Shown here in pieces: positions 6,797 through 13,293 of a DNA stretch of 13,293 bases. Below the pieces are notes generated by a model. It made no database searches, was not told where the DNA came from, and saw only the letters and a list, made by a program, of their open reading frames with translations. Numbering within the stretch: position 1 is the stretch's first letter; the number at the start of each line of letters is the position of its first letter. Source of the DNA: CAIJZX01 sp043766165 (GTDB taxonomy: Bacteria > Patescibacteriota > Patescibacteriia > SBBC01 > CAIJZX01); NCBI GenBank assembly GCA_043766165.1, contig JAYUIJ010000016.1, positions 1-13,293 on the forward strand, written 5' to 3'. The translations under genes and the position numbers were made by a program.

Positions 6797-6883
6797 ATGA
6801 AGAAACGCAAAGCCGTAAAGAAAGTAAAAAAGACCGCAAAGCGAAAACCAGCGAAACGCAAGACCGCTAAGAAGCGCCGTTAG
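6797..6883 (+). CDS. Very small polybasic (Lys/Arg-rich) protein, 28 aa
   Basis: 28 residues, of which 18 are Lys or Arg (13 K, 5 R); the rest are mainly Ala, Thr, Val and one Pro, arranged in KK/KR blocks such as KKVKKTAKRKPAKRKTAKK. The composition is that of histone H1-like or HU-tail segments, so binding to DNA or rRNA is the likely role, as an inference from charge alone. Support for expression is unusually good: promoter at 6658, a leader hairpin, an almost perfect Shine-Dalgarno AAGGAGGTG (6781-6789) 7 nt before ATG, and a strong terminator at 6901. It is a single-gene unit facing the glycan operon. It could be a nucleoid or ribosome-associated peptide. It is not L34 (no MKRTYQP motif). 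Confidence 0.82.
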   Translation: MKKRKAVKKVKKTAKRKPAKRKTAKKRR

Positions 6884-6900
6884 TTTCGCCTCAATACGGA

Positions 6901-6945
6901 ATTTGAAAACTAGTCTGCAATAGTAGGCTAGTTTTGTTTTCAAAT
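6901..6945 (+). terminator. Intrinsic terminator of the polybasic gene
   Basis: An 11-bp stem AAAACTAGTCT/AGGCTAGTTTT (one U-G pair) with an 8-nt loop, followed by GTTTT. An outer arm ATTTGAAAAC/GTTTTCAAAT (6901-6910 and 6936-6945) gives an alternative longer fold. Confidence 0.8.
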
Positions 6946-6962
6946 AGAACAACCACATAACA

Positions 6963-6995
6963 ACGCAGCGGTGGGTCTCAAACCCACCGCTGCGT
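6963..6995. repeat. Palindromic element, copy 1, at the end of the glycan operon
   Basis: A perfect 14-bp stem ACGCAGCGGTGGGT/ACCCACCGCTGCGT with a 5-nt loop. It lies 20 nt after the stop of the last - strand operon gene and between convergent units. A near-identical hairpin lies at 12924-12958. The tail on the - strand is T-rich but not a pure run (TTGTTATGTGGTT), so it may act as a terminator, a REP-like repeat, or both. Confidence 0.75.
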
Positions 6996-7015
6996 GTGAA
7001 ATAGCAGTAGAATGT

Positions 7016-8233
7016 TTACTCGTCCTGTAGAAAAGATAATACTATAACCACTACAAACACCATCATCAAATCATTTTTGAATACTGGTGTGTCAACAAAA
7101 CCATGAATAAGAATTACGGCCATAGCTGCTAATGAAATAGTCGCTAGACTTTCGCCCGACTTCACTTGTGGCCACAATGATCGCATCCAGAATACGACGA
7201 AGATCACGAAGGTAATTAGACCCAACAGTCCAGTTTCCAACCACAGTGCTAAATACAATTGATGCGGCTGCGACACAAGCCATTCTAGCGGCGGCCAATA
7301 TAATTTTGGAATCGTGGTGCGGTACACTTTTTCGTAAGCGTTCGGACCGATCCCGACAAGGGGATGATCTTTAATTATTTCCATCGACGTTCGCCAGATT
7401 TGCGTTCGGACTAAACCGGAAGAACGATCAGTGGTCTTGAATTTTTCTGTTAGGTACTGTGTCTGAGAGAGAATGGCTAAACCAAGTATGGCAACAATCA
7501 CCGCAGCAATACTACTTCTACGTTTCATTTTTTTGTTTGGCCATTTCCACCACAAGATTAATAATCCAATTCCTGTGGCTAGATAACCACCGAAGGAAAC
7601 GGTTAGCGCTAAGGCCATCACCATCACGCCCGCCGCGATCCACCACCTTTTAGCTAAAAGGTGTTTCATTAAAGCGCCGGTAGTCATCACCAGGGGGGGA
7701 CCAAGATACATGGCTGCATAGTTAGCCACCGGATGGAAGAACGAGCTGAGCCGCCCATCTTGCAACGAATCACGGAACCACACCATCTGCACTAAACCAC
7801 CAAGCGCTACAATTACGCCAGATAACGCAACTGAGGAGAGGATTACTTGGTGCTGTTTTGTGGTCTGAGTAGTACTGAGCAGTACAAAACCAAATAATAG
7901 CGGGTCAATGAGCCATGCTTTAAAAGCCCCTAAACTGGCCTGATGATCGGTGGAAAACGCTGTAGCGAGTAACCAGGCCACTATCCAGAATGCCACACAA
8001 ACTTTGAACCATCGTGGGAGTTTTGGGAGATCTAGATCCTTATTCACGATCGCTCGGATCACGAAGCCCACAACTAGCGAATATACCGATACCTCAAGAG
8101 CGGTGGTTGGAATTCCGTGAATCGTCGTACGGATAAGATAAGCGGGCCAGAGGACAATTACTGCGCCAAGTCCGTACTCGCGTTTCCAGAACGTGACCAC
8201 GAGAACCGAAATAAAAATCAGCAATATCAACAT
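7016..8233 (-). CDS. O-antigen ligase/polymerase-type (Wzy_C) membrane protein, 405 aa
   Basis: Polytopic membrane protein, about 10-12 hydrophobic segments, of the O-antigen ligase/polymerase superfamily (RfaL/WaaL and Wzy type). These enzymes join or polymerise lipid-linked sugars on the outer face of the membrane. The family signature is present: VGIGPN (293-298) opening the large outside loop, then QPHQLYLALWLETGLLG (322-338) with H324 and E333, before the last membrane segments. Length is normal. ATG 8233 overlaps the stop of the upstream gene by one base (TAATG), so translation is coupled. It is the last gene of the operon. Residues 191-197 (HLLAKRW) are encoded by a 20-bp perfect palindrome (7644-7663). 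Polymerase versus ligase cannot be told from sequence alone. Confidence 0.85.
   Translation of the reverse strand: MLILLIFISVLVVTFWKREYGLGAVIVLWPAYLIRTTIHGIPTTALEVSVYSLVVGFVIRAIVNKDLDLPKLPRWFKVCVAFWIVAWLLATAFSTDHQASLGAFKAWLIDPLLFGFVLLSTTQTTKQHQVILSSVALSGVIVALGGLVQMVWFRDSLQDGRLSSFFHPVANYAAMYLGPPLVMTTGALMKHLLAKRWWIAAGVMVMALALTVSFGGYLATGIGLLILWWKWPNKKMKRRSSIAAVIVAILGLAILSQTQYLTEKFKTTDRSSGLVRTQIWRTSMEIIKDHPLVGIGPNAYEKVYRTTIPKLYWPPLEWLVSQPHQLYLALWLETGLLGLITFVIFVVFWMRSLWPQVKSGESLATISLAAMAVILIHGFVDTPVFKNDLMMVFVVVIVLSFLQDE
7644..7663. repeat. 20-bp palindrome inside a coding region
   Basis: CACCTTTTAGCTAAAAGGTG is perfectly palindromic. Its 16-bp core CCTTTTAGCTAAAAGG is identical to that of the intergenic palindrome at 2972-2991. 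Confidence 0.7.
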
Positions 8234-9642
8234 TACTTTTTTGCTACACCAATTGCTTCAGCATACGACTTCGACGATGGTTGTCGTACCGCAATCGCCA
8301 TCGCCACCAGCAACCACATCATTTCCATCAAGTGCGGATACTGTAAACCGTTGACGAATTGACTGTGAGCAAACAAACCAATCATGCCAGCCAGCGCTCC
8401 GAGTCCAAATCCTTGCCAAACTTTTGGTAAATTTTTATCACGCCATGTTTTCCAAAGCTCGGTCAGCATAGCTACAAATAACCAGAGATAAACAATTAAG
8501 CCAACAGTTCCCGTGGTCACCCAGATCGTCAATAAGCTTGAGTCAGAGCCGCTAGCGGAATGTTCATTCACATTCGTACTCAAAAAATTATATTCGACTT
8601 GAACATATTTATAGAGATTGTACCCGATACCAAGATATGGGTGATCGCCGATAACAGTGAAAGCATTTCGATAGGAGACTAATCGCAGTTGCGCGGTTTC
8701 ATCGACGGTGCGAATACCAATCACGCGCTCTTGAACGCGCGGAACAAACATGATGACCGAAATAACAGCTAGTAATCCGATGAATAAAGCTACACGCGAG
8801 CGTACAACACCGACGATGCTAAGTCCAATCACTAATCCAACGTAACCGCTGCGCGAAAAGGTGAGGACGGTCGCTAAGAGCATCACGATCACCACACCCC
8901 ACCACCAACGCGCTTGTCGAAATGGTAACGACAGCGCGACCCCTAAGCCAATTGACGTCAGCAGCGCAAATAAACCACCTAAGTAATTTGGATCAAACCA
9001 CGTTGAGAGAAGTCGTCCCACGTGCGGATCCCAACCTTTCGGCACCATGAACGAAAAATCTGGAAAAAGTTTGAGTTGAATAAACCCGAGAACTGCTAAA
9101 GCCACGCCAATCCACATAAACAGTTTCAAATATTTCATGGCCCGTTGATGCGTGCGGAAAACATCCTGTCCAACCCAAAAGAGTGCGAGATATTCTAGCC
9201 AACGAATGAGATAGAGCGCGCCGTTGAACCATTCATGCATATCTTCGCGCCCTAGATTGACGATTAGCGACAATCCCATGATCAAGACCATCAACCGAAT
9301 TGGCAAGGTCAAACTGTGTTGGCGGATTTTCCAGTTCCGGCTGGCGAGACGACGTAACGTCCAAGCAATAATCAGCGCGGGAATGATAATATCATTTGGC
9401 AAAATCTCACTTGCCCCAATTGGTAAACGAACGACTTGGCCGAGGACCATTGAGCCGAGGCTGGCTAGTAAAGCTAATTCCGGAAAACCGAAGACGAGCG
9501 CAGCGATGATTGCTCCGGCAATCAGTACTGAACCCAAGATAAAGTGACTGCCAATCATCCACCCAGCCGCAGCTACAATCATGCCCGCGCCAATCAGGAG
9601 GAAAGATTGCGTATTTGATTGTCGGCGGGCGAACAAGTTCAT
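8233..9642 (-). CDS. O-antigen ligase/polymerase-type (Wzy_C) membrane protein, 469 aa
   Basis: A second member of the same superfamily, about 12 hydrophobic segments. Visible signatures are TFSRSGYVGL (261-270), typical of the central region, LGIGYN (337-342), H361 in the outside loop NVNEHSASGSDSSLL, and TTGTVGLIVYLW (376-387) near the C-terminus. It probably polymerises or ligates the glycan moved by the flippase at 10532-12007. The start is ATG 9642, two bases after the TAG of the glycosyltransferase gene; its stop overlaps the ATG of the 405-aa paralogue by one base. The two proteins differ in sequence outside the signature, so they are old paralogues, perhaps one polymerase and one ligase. 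No strong ribosome binding site, so coupling is likely. Confidence 0.87.
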   Translation of the reverse strand: MNLFARRQSNTQSFLLIGAGMIVAAAGWMIGSHFILGSVLIAGAIIAALVFGFPELALLASLGSMVLGQVVRLPIGASEILPNDIIIPALIIAWTLRRLASRNWKIRQHSLTLPIRLMVLIMGLSLIVNLGREDMHEWFNGALYLIRWLEYLALFWVGQDVFRTHQRAMKYLKLFMWIGVALAVLGFIQLKLFPDFSFMVPKGWDPHVGRLLSTWFDPNYLGGLFALLTSIGLGVALSLPFRQARWWWGVVIVMLLATVLTFSRSGYVGLVIGLSIVGVVRSRVALFIGLLAVISVIMFVPRVQERVIGIRTVDETAQLRLVSYRNAFTVIGDHPYLGIGYNLYKYVQVEYNFLSTNVNEHSASGSDSSLLTIWVTTGTVGLIVYLWLFVAMLTELWKTWRDKNLPKVWQGFGLGALAGMIGLFAHSQFVNGLQYPHLMEMMWLLVAMAIAVRQPSSKSYAEAIGVAKK

Positions 9643-9644
9643 AG

Positions 9645-10532
9645 CTACTCAGCAGTGTGCGCCAATTTCCATCCTTCGGCAAATGCCTGCCACGGTGCCA
9701 CAAACCACGGCCATTGTCCACGCCCGTAATACAGCCAGCAGGCGGCCATAGCGCGAGCTTTTCGTAGCAATAGCAGTAGCAAATACGCTTTCGGAAAATG
9801 TTTCAGAAAAAAGTAACTTTCGTTGAAAAAGAAATCTCGGTACCACTGTAATCGATCGGCCGTTCGTGATCCGCCGCCACCGAGCGCTAAATGCGTCAAC
9901 TCCGCGTTTGGTTCATAGACAATCCGCCAACCACCACGCACGACGCGTAAAGAAAAATCTGTTTCTTCGCGCATGGCGTTACCGCGGAAGTGTTCGTCAA
10001 ATCCGCCGACATCGAGAATGACCTGTTTGCGAAACGACATATTGCCGCCGCGTGGCGCGTTTATGTCTTGTCGAATTGGTGACGTAGCGTTTGGAAAAAT
10101 GCGGCCGGTGGCGGAAACATGGCAAACACGGCCGGTCTGTTCGCGATTAAGCGCTTCGTTTAAATCAAAAACGCGACCGCCGACGCCGCCGACAACTTTT
10201 TCTGTATAGTTTTGGGCGTGAACGTGGAGAAATGTTGGTGATTCTATTCGGACATCATCGTCAGTGAAGACGATGATGTCGCCTTTGGCCGCCGCCACAC
10301 CGGCGTTACGAGAGAAACATGTTCCACGAGGTGCGACCCGCAGAATGTTTAACCGTGATTCTCGTTGCGCTAGTGATTGCAACTCTTCATTATCTGTATC
10401 GCTCGCATCAACAACAATAATTTCAAAATGAGCGTACTCTTGTTTTAAAAAATCCTGTACTACCTCAAAAATCGCTTGTGGACGATTGAGCGTCGGGATA
10501 ACCACCGAAATAAATGGCGTTGAGTCGCTCAT
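9645..10532 (-). CDS. Family 2 glycosyltransferase, 295 aa
   Basis: Cytoplasmic GT-A enzyme that adds a sugar from a nucleotide donor to the growing lipid-linked glycan. N-terminal FISVVIPTLNRP (7-18) is the nucleotide-binding strand; D42 (VVDASDTDN) follows; FTDDDV (89-94) carries the metal-binding DxD-type motif; RGGNMSFRK (161-169) and VGGFDEHF (175-182) are typical acceptor-side segments; EETDFSLRV (189-197) supplies the likely catalytic acid (ED-type motif). The C-terminus (about 240-285) has a hydrophobic stretch LLLLLLRKARAMAACW, probably a membrane anchor or surface helix. ATG 10532 overlaps the flippase stop (TAATG). It is the only glycosyltransferase in view, so other sugars must be added by genes elsewhere. 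Confidence 0.93.
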   Translation of the reverse strand: MSDSTPFISVVIPTLNRPQAIFEVVQDFLKQEYAHFEIIVVDASDTDNEELQSLAQRESRLNILRVAPRGTCFSRNAGVAAAKGDIIVFTDDDVRIESPTFLHVHAQNYTEKVVGGVGGRVFDLNEALNREQTGRVCHVSATGRIFPNATSPIRQDINAPRGGNMSFRKQVILDVGGFDEHFRGNAMREETDFSLRVVRGGWRIVYEPNAELTHLALGGGGSRTADRLQWYRDFFFNESYFFLKHFPKAYLLLLLLRKARAMAACWLYYGRGQWPWFVAPWQAFAEGWKLAHTAE

Positions 10533-12007
10533 TATTCAGGTAAAGTTGAAACGACGACTGACTGTCGGCCAATCACATCGCGGATAGTTTGGACTGACAG
10601 CGCTCGAGTCAGGAAGAGCATGCCGATATAGACGATAACTCCGCTAAAGGCTGCCAGCCAATGACTTGTTGTTTTAGTTAGCCACATCATTCCCCACATC
10701 ACTATTCCTGACAGCAGTAGTTTTGCAATCACACCGAAGCGTAAACGGAACTTCAGTACATTGGTAATTAAGATATACCCCACCAGAGCGGTTAAACTTT
10801 CAGTAATGATCGTGCCGGTGGCAGCACCATAGAGTGAGAACCGCGGAATCAGCGTGAGGTATAAAACTACACCAACAACCGCGACGCTCAAATACGACCA
10901 GACCATTTGTTTTTGGCGATTGATGATGGTCACTACATGACCCGACAGCGAGCCGAGGAATAAGGCACTCACGGCGAAGAGTAATAATCGCAACACTGGC
11001 GCGGCTGGCGCGTATTCACGATGACCGATGAGCACTAAGACTGGCTCAGCCAAGAACCAACCACCGATCAGCAAGGGAATAACGGCCATGACGAGTAGGT
11101 CAAAACCTTTTTGGAAGATGCGACGGAAACCTTCGGTGTCATTACTGGCAAACGCCGCGCCGAGTGATGGCAATAACAATCCGACGAACATAATCGGGAA
11201 GGTGTTGAGGATTTCGAGAATCTTATAAGCCGCGCCGTACAGTCCGACATCGTGTGTCCCGGCTGATAGACGCAGAATAATAGTGTCCGCTCGGAAATAG
11301 ATCAGGTTCAAGACAATGGAAATAGCAATCGGAAGTGTGTCGCGAAGCGTAGAGAGCCAGTACTCCCGTTCGTAGCGCAACCGAACATGGACAAAACGCC
11401 GCGAGGCCCACCAGACGAGAATGAAATTGACGAGACTGCTACTGACGACCGCCACCATGACCCACGATAGATTGCCATGATAGTTAATTACTAACCATGT
11501 CGCAGATAGCAACACGATTCGCCCGACTAACTCCGCGCCGGTCACGTATTTCATGGCTAGCTTCGATTGGAATACGCCGACCAGTAGTTGCGTGGCCGCA
11601 ATCGCGATATATGATCCAGTACCAATCAGAACTGCTACTTTTTCGGCCGCAGAAAAATGGAAAAACCAAACTGATGCCGCGCCAACCGCTAAAATAATTC
11701 CCGCCGATAACCAACGTAACGCTAATAAGTTACCAACAATGCGATCGGCATCGGCGCTGGGTTTATTTAAATCACGAATTAAAATTAAATATAAACCTAA
11801 ATCTGCGACGACTGAAAAGAATCCCAAATAGGCCATGGCCGTTGTATAGGCGCCGTTGCCATCGACGTGCAGGTATCGCAGTAACAAAATACTGGTCGCG
11901 AAACCAAGAATGGTTCCTAAAATTTTTCCAACAAATTGGATGATGGTATTCCGGCCAACTGATCTGGCTAAGTTGTTCGTGGCCGGTGTTGAAATGCGCT
12001 CTTCCAT
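10532..12007 (-). CDS. Polysaccharide flippase (Wzx/MOP family), 491 aa
   Basis: Integral membrane transporter of the MOP exporter superfamily that flips lipid-linked oligosaccharide across the membrane. About 12-14 hydrophobic segments cover the whole protein. The N-terminal block SVGRNTIIQFVGKILGTILGFATSILLLRYL (16-46), followed by GNGAYTTAMAYLGFFSVVADLGLYLILIRDL, is the usual Wzx opening (helix 1 and 2 with 'G.y......f....adlGl'). Length is typical. It is the first gene of a four-gene operon (flippase, glycosyltransferase, two Wzy-type proteins), with stop-start overlap to the next. ATG 12007 lacks a clear Shine-Dalgarno (AAATTTTC before it). The promoter at 12080-12108 gives a leader of about 65 nt. 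Confidence 0.92.
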   Translation of the reverse strand: MEERISTPATNNLARSVGRNTIIQFVGKILGTILGFATSILLLRYLHVDGNGAYTTAMAYLGFFSVVADLGLYLILIRDLNKPSADADRIVGNLLALRWLSAGIILAVGAASVWFFHFSAAEKVAVLIGTGSYIAIAATQLLVGVFQSKLAMKYVTGAELVGRIVLLSATWLVINYHGNLSWVMVAVVSSSLVNFILVWWASRRFVHVRLRYEREYWLSTLRDTLPIAISIVLNLIYFRADTIILRLSAGTHDVGLYGAAYKILEILNTFPIMFVGLLLPSLGAAFASNDTEGFRRIFQKGFDLLVMAVIPLLIGGWFLAEPVLVLIGHREYAPAAPVLRLLLFAVSALFLGSLSGHVVTIINRQKQMVWSYLSVAVVGVVLYLTLIPRFSLYGAATGTIITESLTALVGYILITNVLKFRLRFGVIAKLLLSGIVMWGMMWLTKTTSHWLAAFSGVIVYIGMLFLTRALSVQTIRDVIGRQSVVVSTLPE

Positions 12008-12079
12008 GAAAATTTACAGTAAACAGTCAGACCAAACGTGTCGAATATCATCCACGATTGGTAGCTAAAAATCAGCGAA

Positions 12080-12108
12080 ATAGTAGCATTTTTACTGGCC
12101 GAAGTCAA
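12080..12108 (-). promoter_or_regulatory. Sigma70-type promoter of the glycan operon
   Basis: On the - strand TTGACT (12108-12103), a 17-bp spacer and TACTAT (12085-12080). The spacing is optimal and it lies about 70 bp before the flippase start. Confidence 0.75.
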
Positions 12109-12166
12109 TGAAGAATGAGCAAGGGATTGCCGTGGACTTTCCCGTTCCGAATAAAAAATAATAGAC

Positions 12167-12201
12167 GGGATCCCGCCAGGAGGCGCGGATAGTCCGCGGG
12201 A
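12167..12201. repeat. GC-rich palindromic element
   Basis: GGGATCCC is followed by TCCCGC/GCGGGA (12171-12176 and 12196-12201) enclosing CGCGGA-TAG-TCCGCG (12184-12198); the two stems overlap, so they are alternative folds. The CGGGATCCCG motif recalls the GGATCCCGA junction of the D-loop insert at 6101-6161. Confidence 0.5.
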
Positions 12202-12264
12202 GCAAAGCATTTGTAAATAAATTGTAACACTTGGCAATGTACTGTCCGTTGTTTCTACAACATC

Positions 12265-12292
12265 ACAACGTACGCGCCCTCGCGTGCGTTGT
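12265..12292. repeat. Long hairpin
   Basis: ACAACG-T-ACGCG, loop CCCT, CGCGT-G-CGTTGT: a 12-bp stem with one T-G pair and a 4-nt loop. There is no T tract, so it is not a classical terminator. Confidence 0.65.
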
Positions 12293-12331
12293 CGTGGCAG
12301 AAGTTACCAGTATTACTATTTGAAAAAACTC

Positions 12332-12408
12332 AAACCTAGGTTTCTACAGCCTTGCGGTAGCCTGGACTGGAAAGTCCAGGCGTAATCCCTGGGGATTTGA
12401 AATTTTTT
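12332..12408 (+). ncRNA. Possible small structured RNA
   Basis: Consecutive stems: the palindrome AAACCTAGGTTT (12332-12343), CTAC/GTAG (12344-12360), a perfect 9-bp stem GCCTGGACT-GGAA-AGTCCAGGC (12360-12381) with a stable GNRA-type loop, and AATCC/GGATT (12384-12397) followed by TTTTTT (12403-12408), like an intrinsic terminator. No promoter is identified and no known RNA family is recognised. It ends before the promoter at 12441, so it is not the leader of the next gene. Confidence 0.4.
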
Positions 12409-12440
12409 ATATATCTAGACTGATAATTCCACATTAGCCC

Positions 12441-12469
12441 TTGACTACCACCAACTATTGTGGTATGAT
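12441..12469 (+). promoter_or_regulatory. Near-consensus promoter with a dyad in the spacer
   Basis: TTGACT (12441-12446), a 17-bp spacer and TATGAT (12464-12469). The inverted repeat TACCAC-8 nt-GTGGTA (12446-12465) spans the spacer and touches both boxes, a usual place for a repressor operator. Confidence 0.72.
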
Positions 12470-12569
12470 TACATTTGTCAGGTGGTCTCGTGCATTCGTC
12501 ACCGCTTGTTTCGTTGCAAAACGTAACATCAAAATAGGGCGGAGGGCAGTCTCGTTATTCATTACCTGC

Positions 12570-12908
12570 ATGGATTTTTCATCAACCGTTACCGTCCCGC
12601 AAACCCGGCCAGACCGCGCGAAGGCCTTGTGGGAACAACTTGTTCAAGATGGGTTCAGCGACGCTGAGCTTAAAGTTCCGCCGATCGACTCGGTCAATTT
12701 TGCGGTCCTGATGGACGACTCCAAATCGTTCTCTGACGAAATCAGCGCCCAGCCGCAACACGCCTGGCCGCTACGCTGTGAACGCTGGTTAAATCGCTTG
12801 AGCACGGTCATCACCGGAAAACTCTTCACTGAGTTACCAGCCACAAAACGTCGCGCCATTTGTCATGCCGCGGTCACGTTAGCAGATCGTCCGGAGTTGT
12901 TGGCGTAA
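12570..12908 (+). CDS. Hypothetical protein, 112 aa
   Basis: I do not recognise this protein. The frame is open from 12441, but that start lies inside the promoter, so I use ATG 12570 (MDFSSTVTVPQTRPD). The nearest Shine-Dalgarno-like GGAGGG (12541-12546) is 23 nt upstream, too far for normal use, so initiation is uncertain; ATT 12561 is a less likely option. The product is soluble, with a predicted helix RPDRAKALWEQLVQDGF (13-29), an acidic middle (LMDDSKSFSDE) and a C-terminal Arg/Ala-rich helix (KRRAICHAAVTLADRPE). No membrane segment or known motif. It converges on the RT gene, with a palindromic hairpin between. I see no resemblance to the Avd accessory protein of diversity-generating elements. 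Confidence 0.6.
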   Translation: MDFSSTVTVPQTRPDRAKALWEQLVQDGFSDAELKVPPIDSVNFAVLMDDSKSFSDEISAQPQHAWPLRCERWLNRLSTVITGKLFTELPATKRRAICHAAVTLADRPELLA

Positions 12909-12923
12909 ATATTTTACATACCT

Positions 12924-12958
12924 AACGTAGCGGTGGGTTTAAAACCCACCGCTACGTT
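12924..12958. repeat. Palindromic element, copy 2, between convergent genes
   Basis: AACGTAGCGGTGGGTTT and its exact complement (12924-12940 and 12942-12958) around one central base. It shares the core AGCGGTGGGT/ACCCACCGCT with the copy at 6963-6995 but differs at a compensated pair (CGCAG/CTGCG against CGTAG/CTACG). It lies 15 nt after the 112-aa gene stop and 9 nt before the RT stop. The tail on + is TTATTGTTGTT. Confidence 0.8.
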
Positions 12959-12967
12959 ATTGTTGTT

Positions 12968-13293
12968 CTAGGCTAGATAGTGTTTTTCCATGACTTCGTG
13001 CTGGACTGTGTGCGCGTTACCGTGTTGCAGTAATCCCATATACGATTGTACTGTTTCACTGGTTGAATACTCTCGGATTCGTTGCACCATTCTCCGTTTC
13101 GTCGCAGTTCTCACCACACGATGCTTCGGGAAATGAACCCACCCTAAAAAATCAACACCCGAAGCAATCGTGCTGATGGAAACTTTATTCGGATGCAATG
13201 TCAGTTGCAATTTCTCCGCTAAGTACTCTTGAACTTTTGGAACAAGGTTGACGAGCATGTCTCGACTATCCGACAAAAATACAAAATCATCAG
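12968..13293 (-). CDS. Reverse transcriptase, C-terminal part, cut by window end
   Basis: About 107 residues are visible, reading in from the window edge: DDFVFLSD is the end of the YxDD catalytic motif (its two Asp at the very edge), followed by VQEYLAEKLQLTLHPNK (RT motif 6), GVDFLGWVHF (motif 7, the 'GxxFLG' box) and a basic thumb-like region RTATKRRMVQRI, then SYMGLLQHGNAH near the end. Fingers and most of the palm are outside. This arrangement, with LHPNK...GVDFLGW and the SY.G.L.H.N tail, is of the type seen in diversity-generating and related retroelement RTs, and less like group II intron maturases (no X/HNH domain follows). No template/variable repeat pair can be seen here. The TTG at 13276 is internal, not the start. 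Stop TAG at 12968-12970. Confidence 0.85.
   Translation of the reverse strand, partial: DDFVFLSDSRDMLVNLVPKVQEYLAEKLQLTLHPNKVSISTIASGVDFLGWVHFPKHRVVRTATKRRMVQRIREYSTSETVQSYMGLLQHGNAHTVQHEVMEKHYLA

Larger units (their letters stand above)
12109..12440. other. Divergent intergenic region with several hairpins
   Basis: No coding region is supported. It contains a GC-rich palindrome (12167-12201), a long hairpin (12265-12292) and a cluster of stems with a terminator-like end (12332-12408), listed separately. Confidence 0.6.

Noticed and set aside
11968..12237. 89-aa - strand frame upstream of the flippase
   Set aside because: It spans the operon promoter and a palindromic element and overlaps the flippase start in another frame.
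12441..12569. Upstream ATG start (12441) for the 112-aa gene
   Set aside because: This start lies in the -35/-10 region of a good promoter, so it cannot be on the transcript.

Overview
The window looks like a piece of a Candidate Phyla Radiation (Patescibacteria)-type bacterial genome. The evidence is a 16S rRNA gene with lineage-type deviations in the 338F and 515F primer sites, each balanced by a compensating helix change; short genes of unknown function; a surface-glycan operon with no sign of LPS genes; a tiny Lys/Arg-rich protein; and an RT fragment of the kind common in these genomes. The phylum is an inference and I do not name a lower taxon.

Layout. 1-1271 is the 3' four-fifths of a 16S rRNA gene. 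It is not followed by 23S but by a short structured trailer and two GCGA-loop terminators that share a 15-bp direct repeat. From 1763 to 5119, on the + strand, come two small unknown genes, a GNAT-like gene and a large secreted PHP-domain protein with a C-terminal sorting-type domain; most are separated by clear intrinsic terminators. A small membrane protein of the YdjM/DUF457 type runs back on the - strand (5157-5615).

5616-6796 holds no ordinary protein gene. It contains an intact tRNA-Ile(GAU) on the - strand (5901-5977). Around it lies a second tRNA-Ile whose 70 surviving bases are in four pieces, in the right order and exactly abutting. The D loop and anticodon loop are interrupted, and the T loop is replaced, by palindrome-rich inserts of 61, 221 and 104 nt; the 221-nt anticodon insert contains the intact tRNA. 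All cloverleaf stems of the broken copy are preserved and only one base differs from the intact copy. This is the most unusual signal in the window. The rest of the gap is AT-rich and structured and leads into a strong promoter and a 28-residue polybasic protein (6797-6883).

7016-12007 (- strand) is a tightly coupled operon transcribed from a good sigma70-type promoter at 12080-12108: flippase, family 2 glycosyltransferase, and two tandem O-antigen ligase/polymerase-type membrane proteins. Together they would make, export and polymerise or attach a cell-surface glycan. 12109-12440 has several strong hairpins and a possible small RNA. The right end has a small unknown + strand gene behind a near-consensus promoter with a dyad in its spacer, facing the 3' end of a reverse transcriptase gene cut by the window edge. 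Two near-identical palindromic hairpins (6963-6995 and 12924-12958) sit at the ends of genes, both between convergent units.
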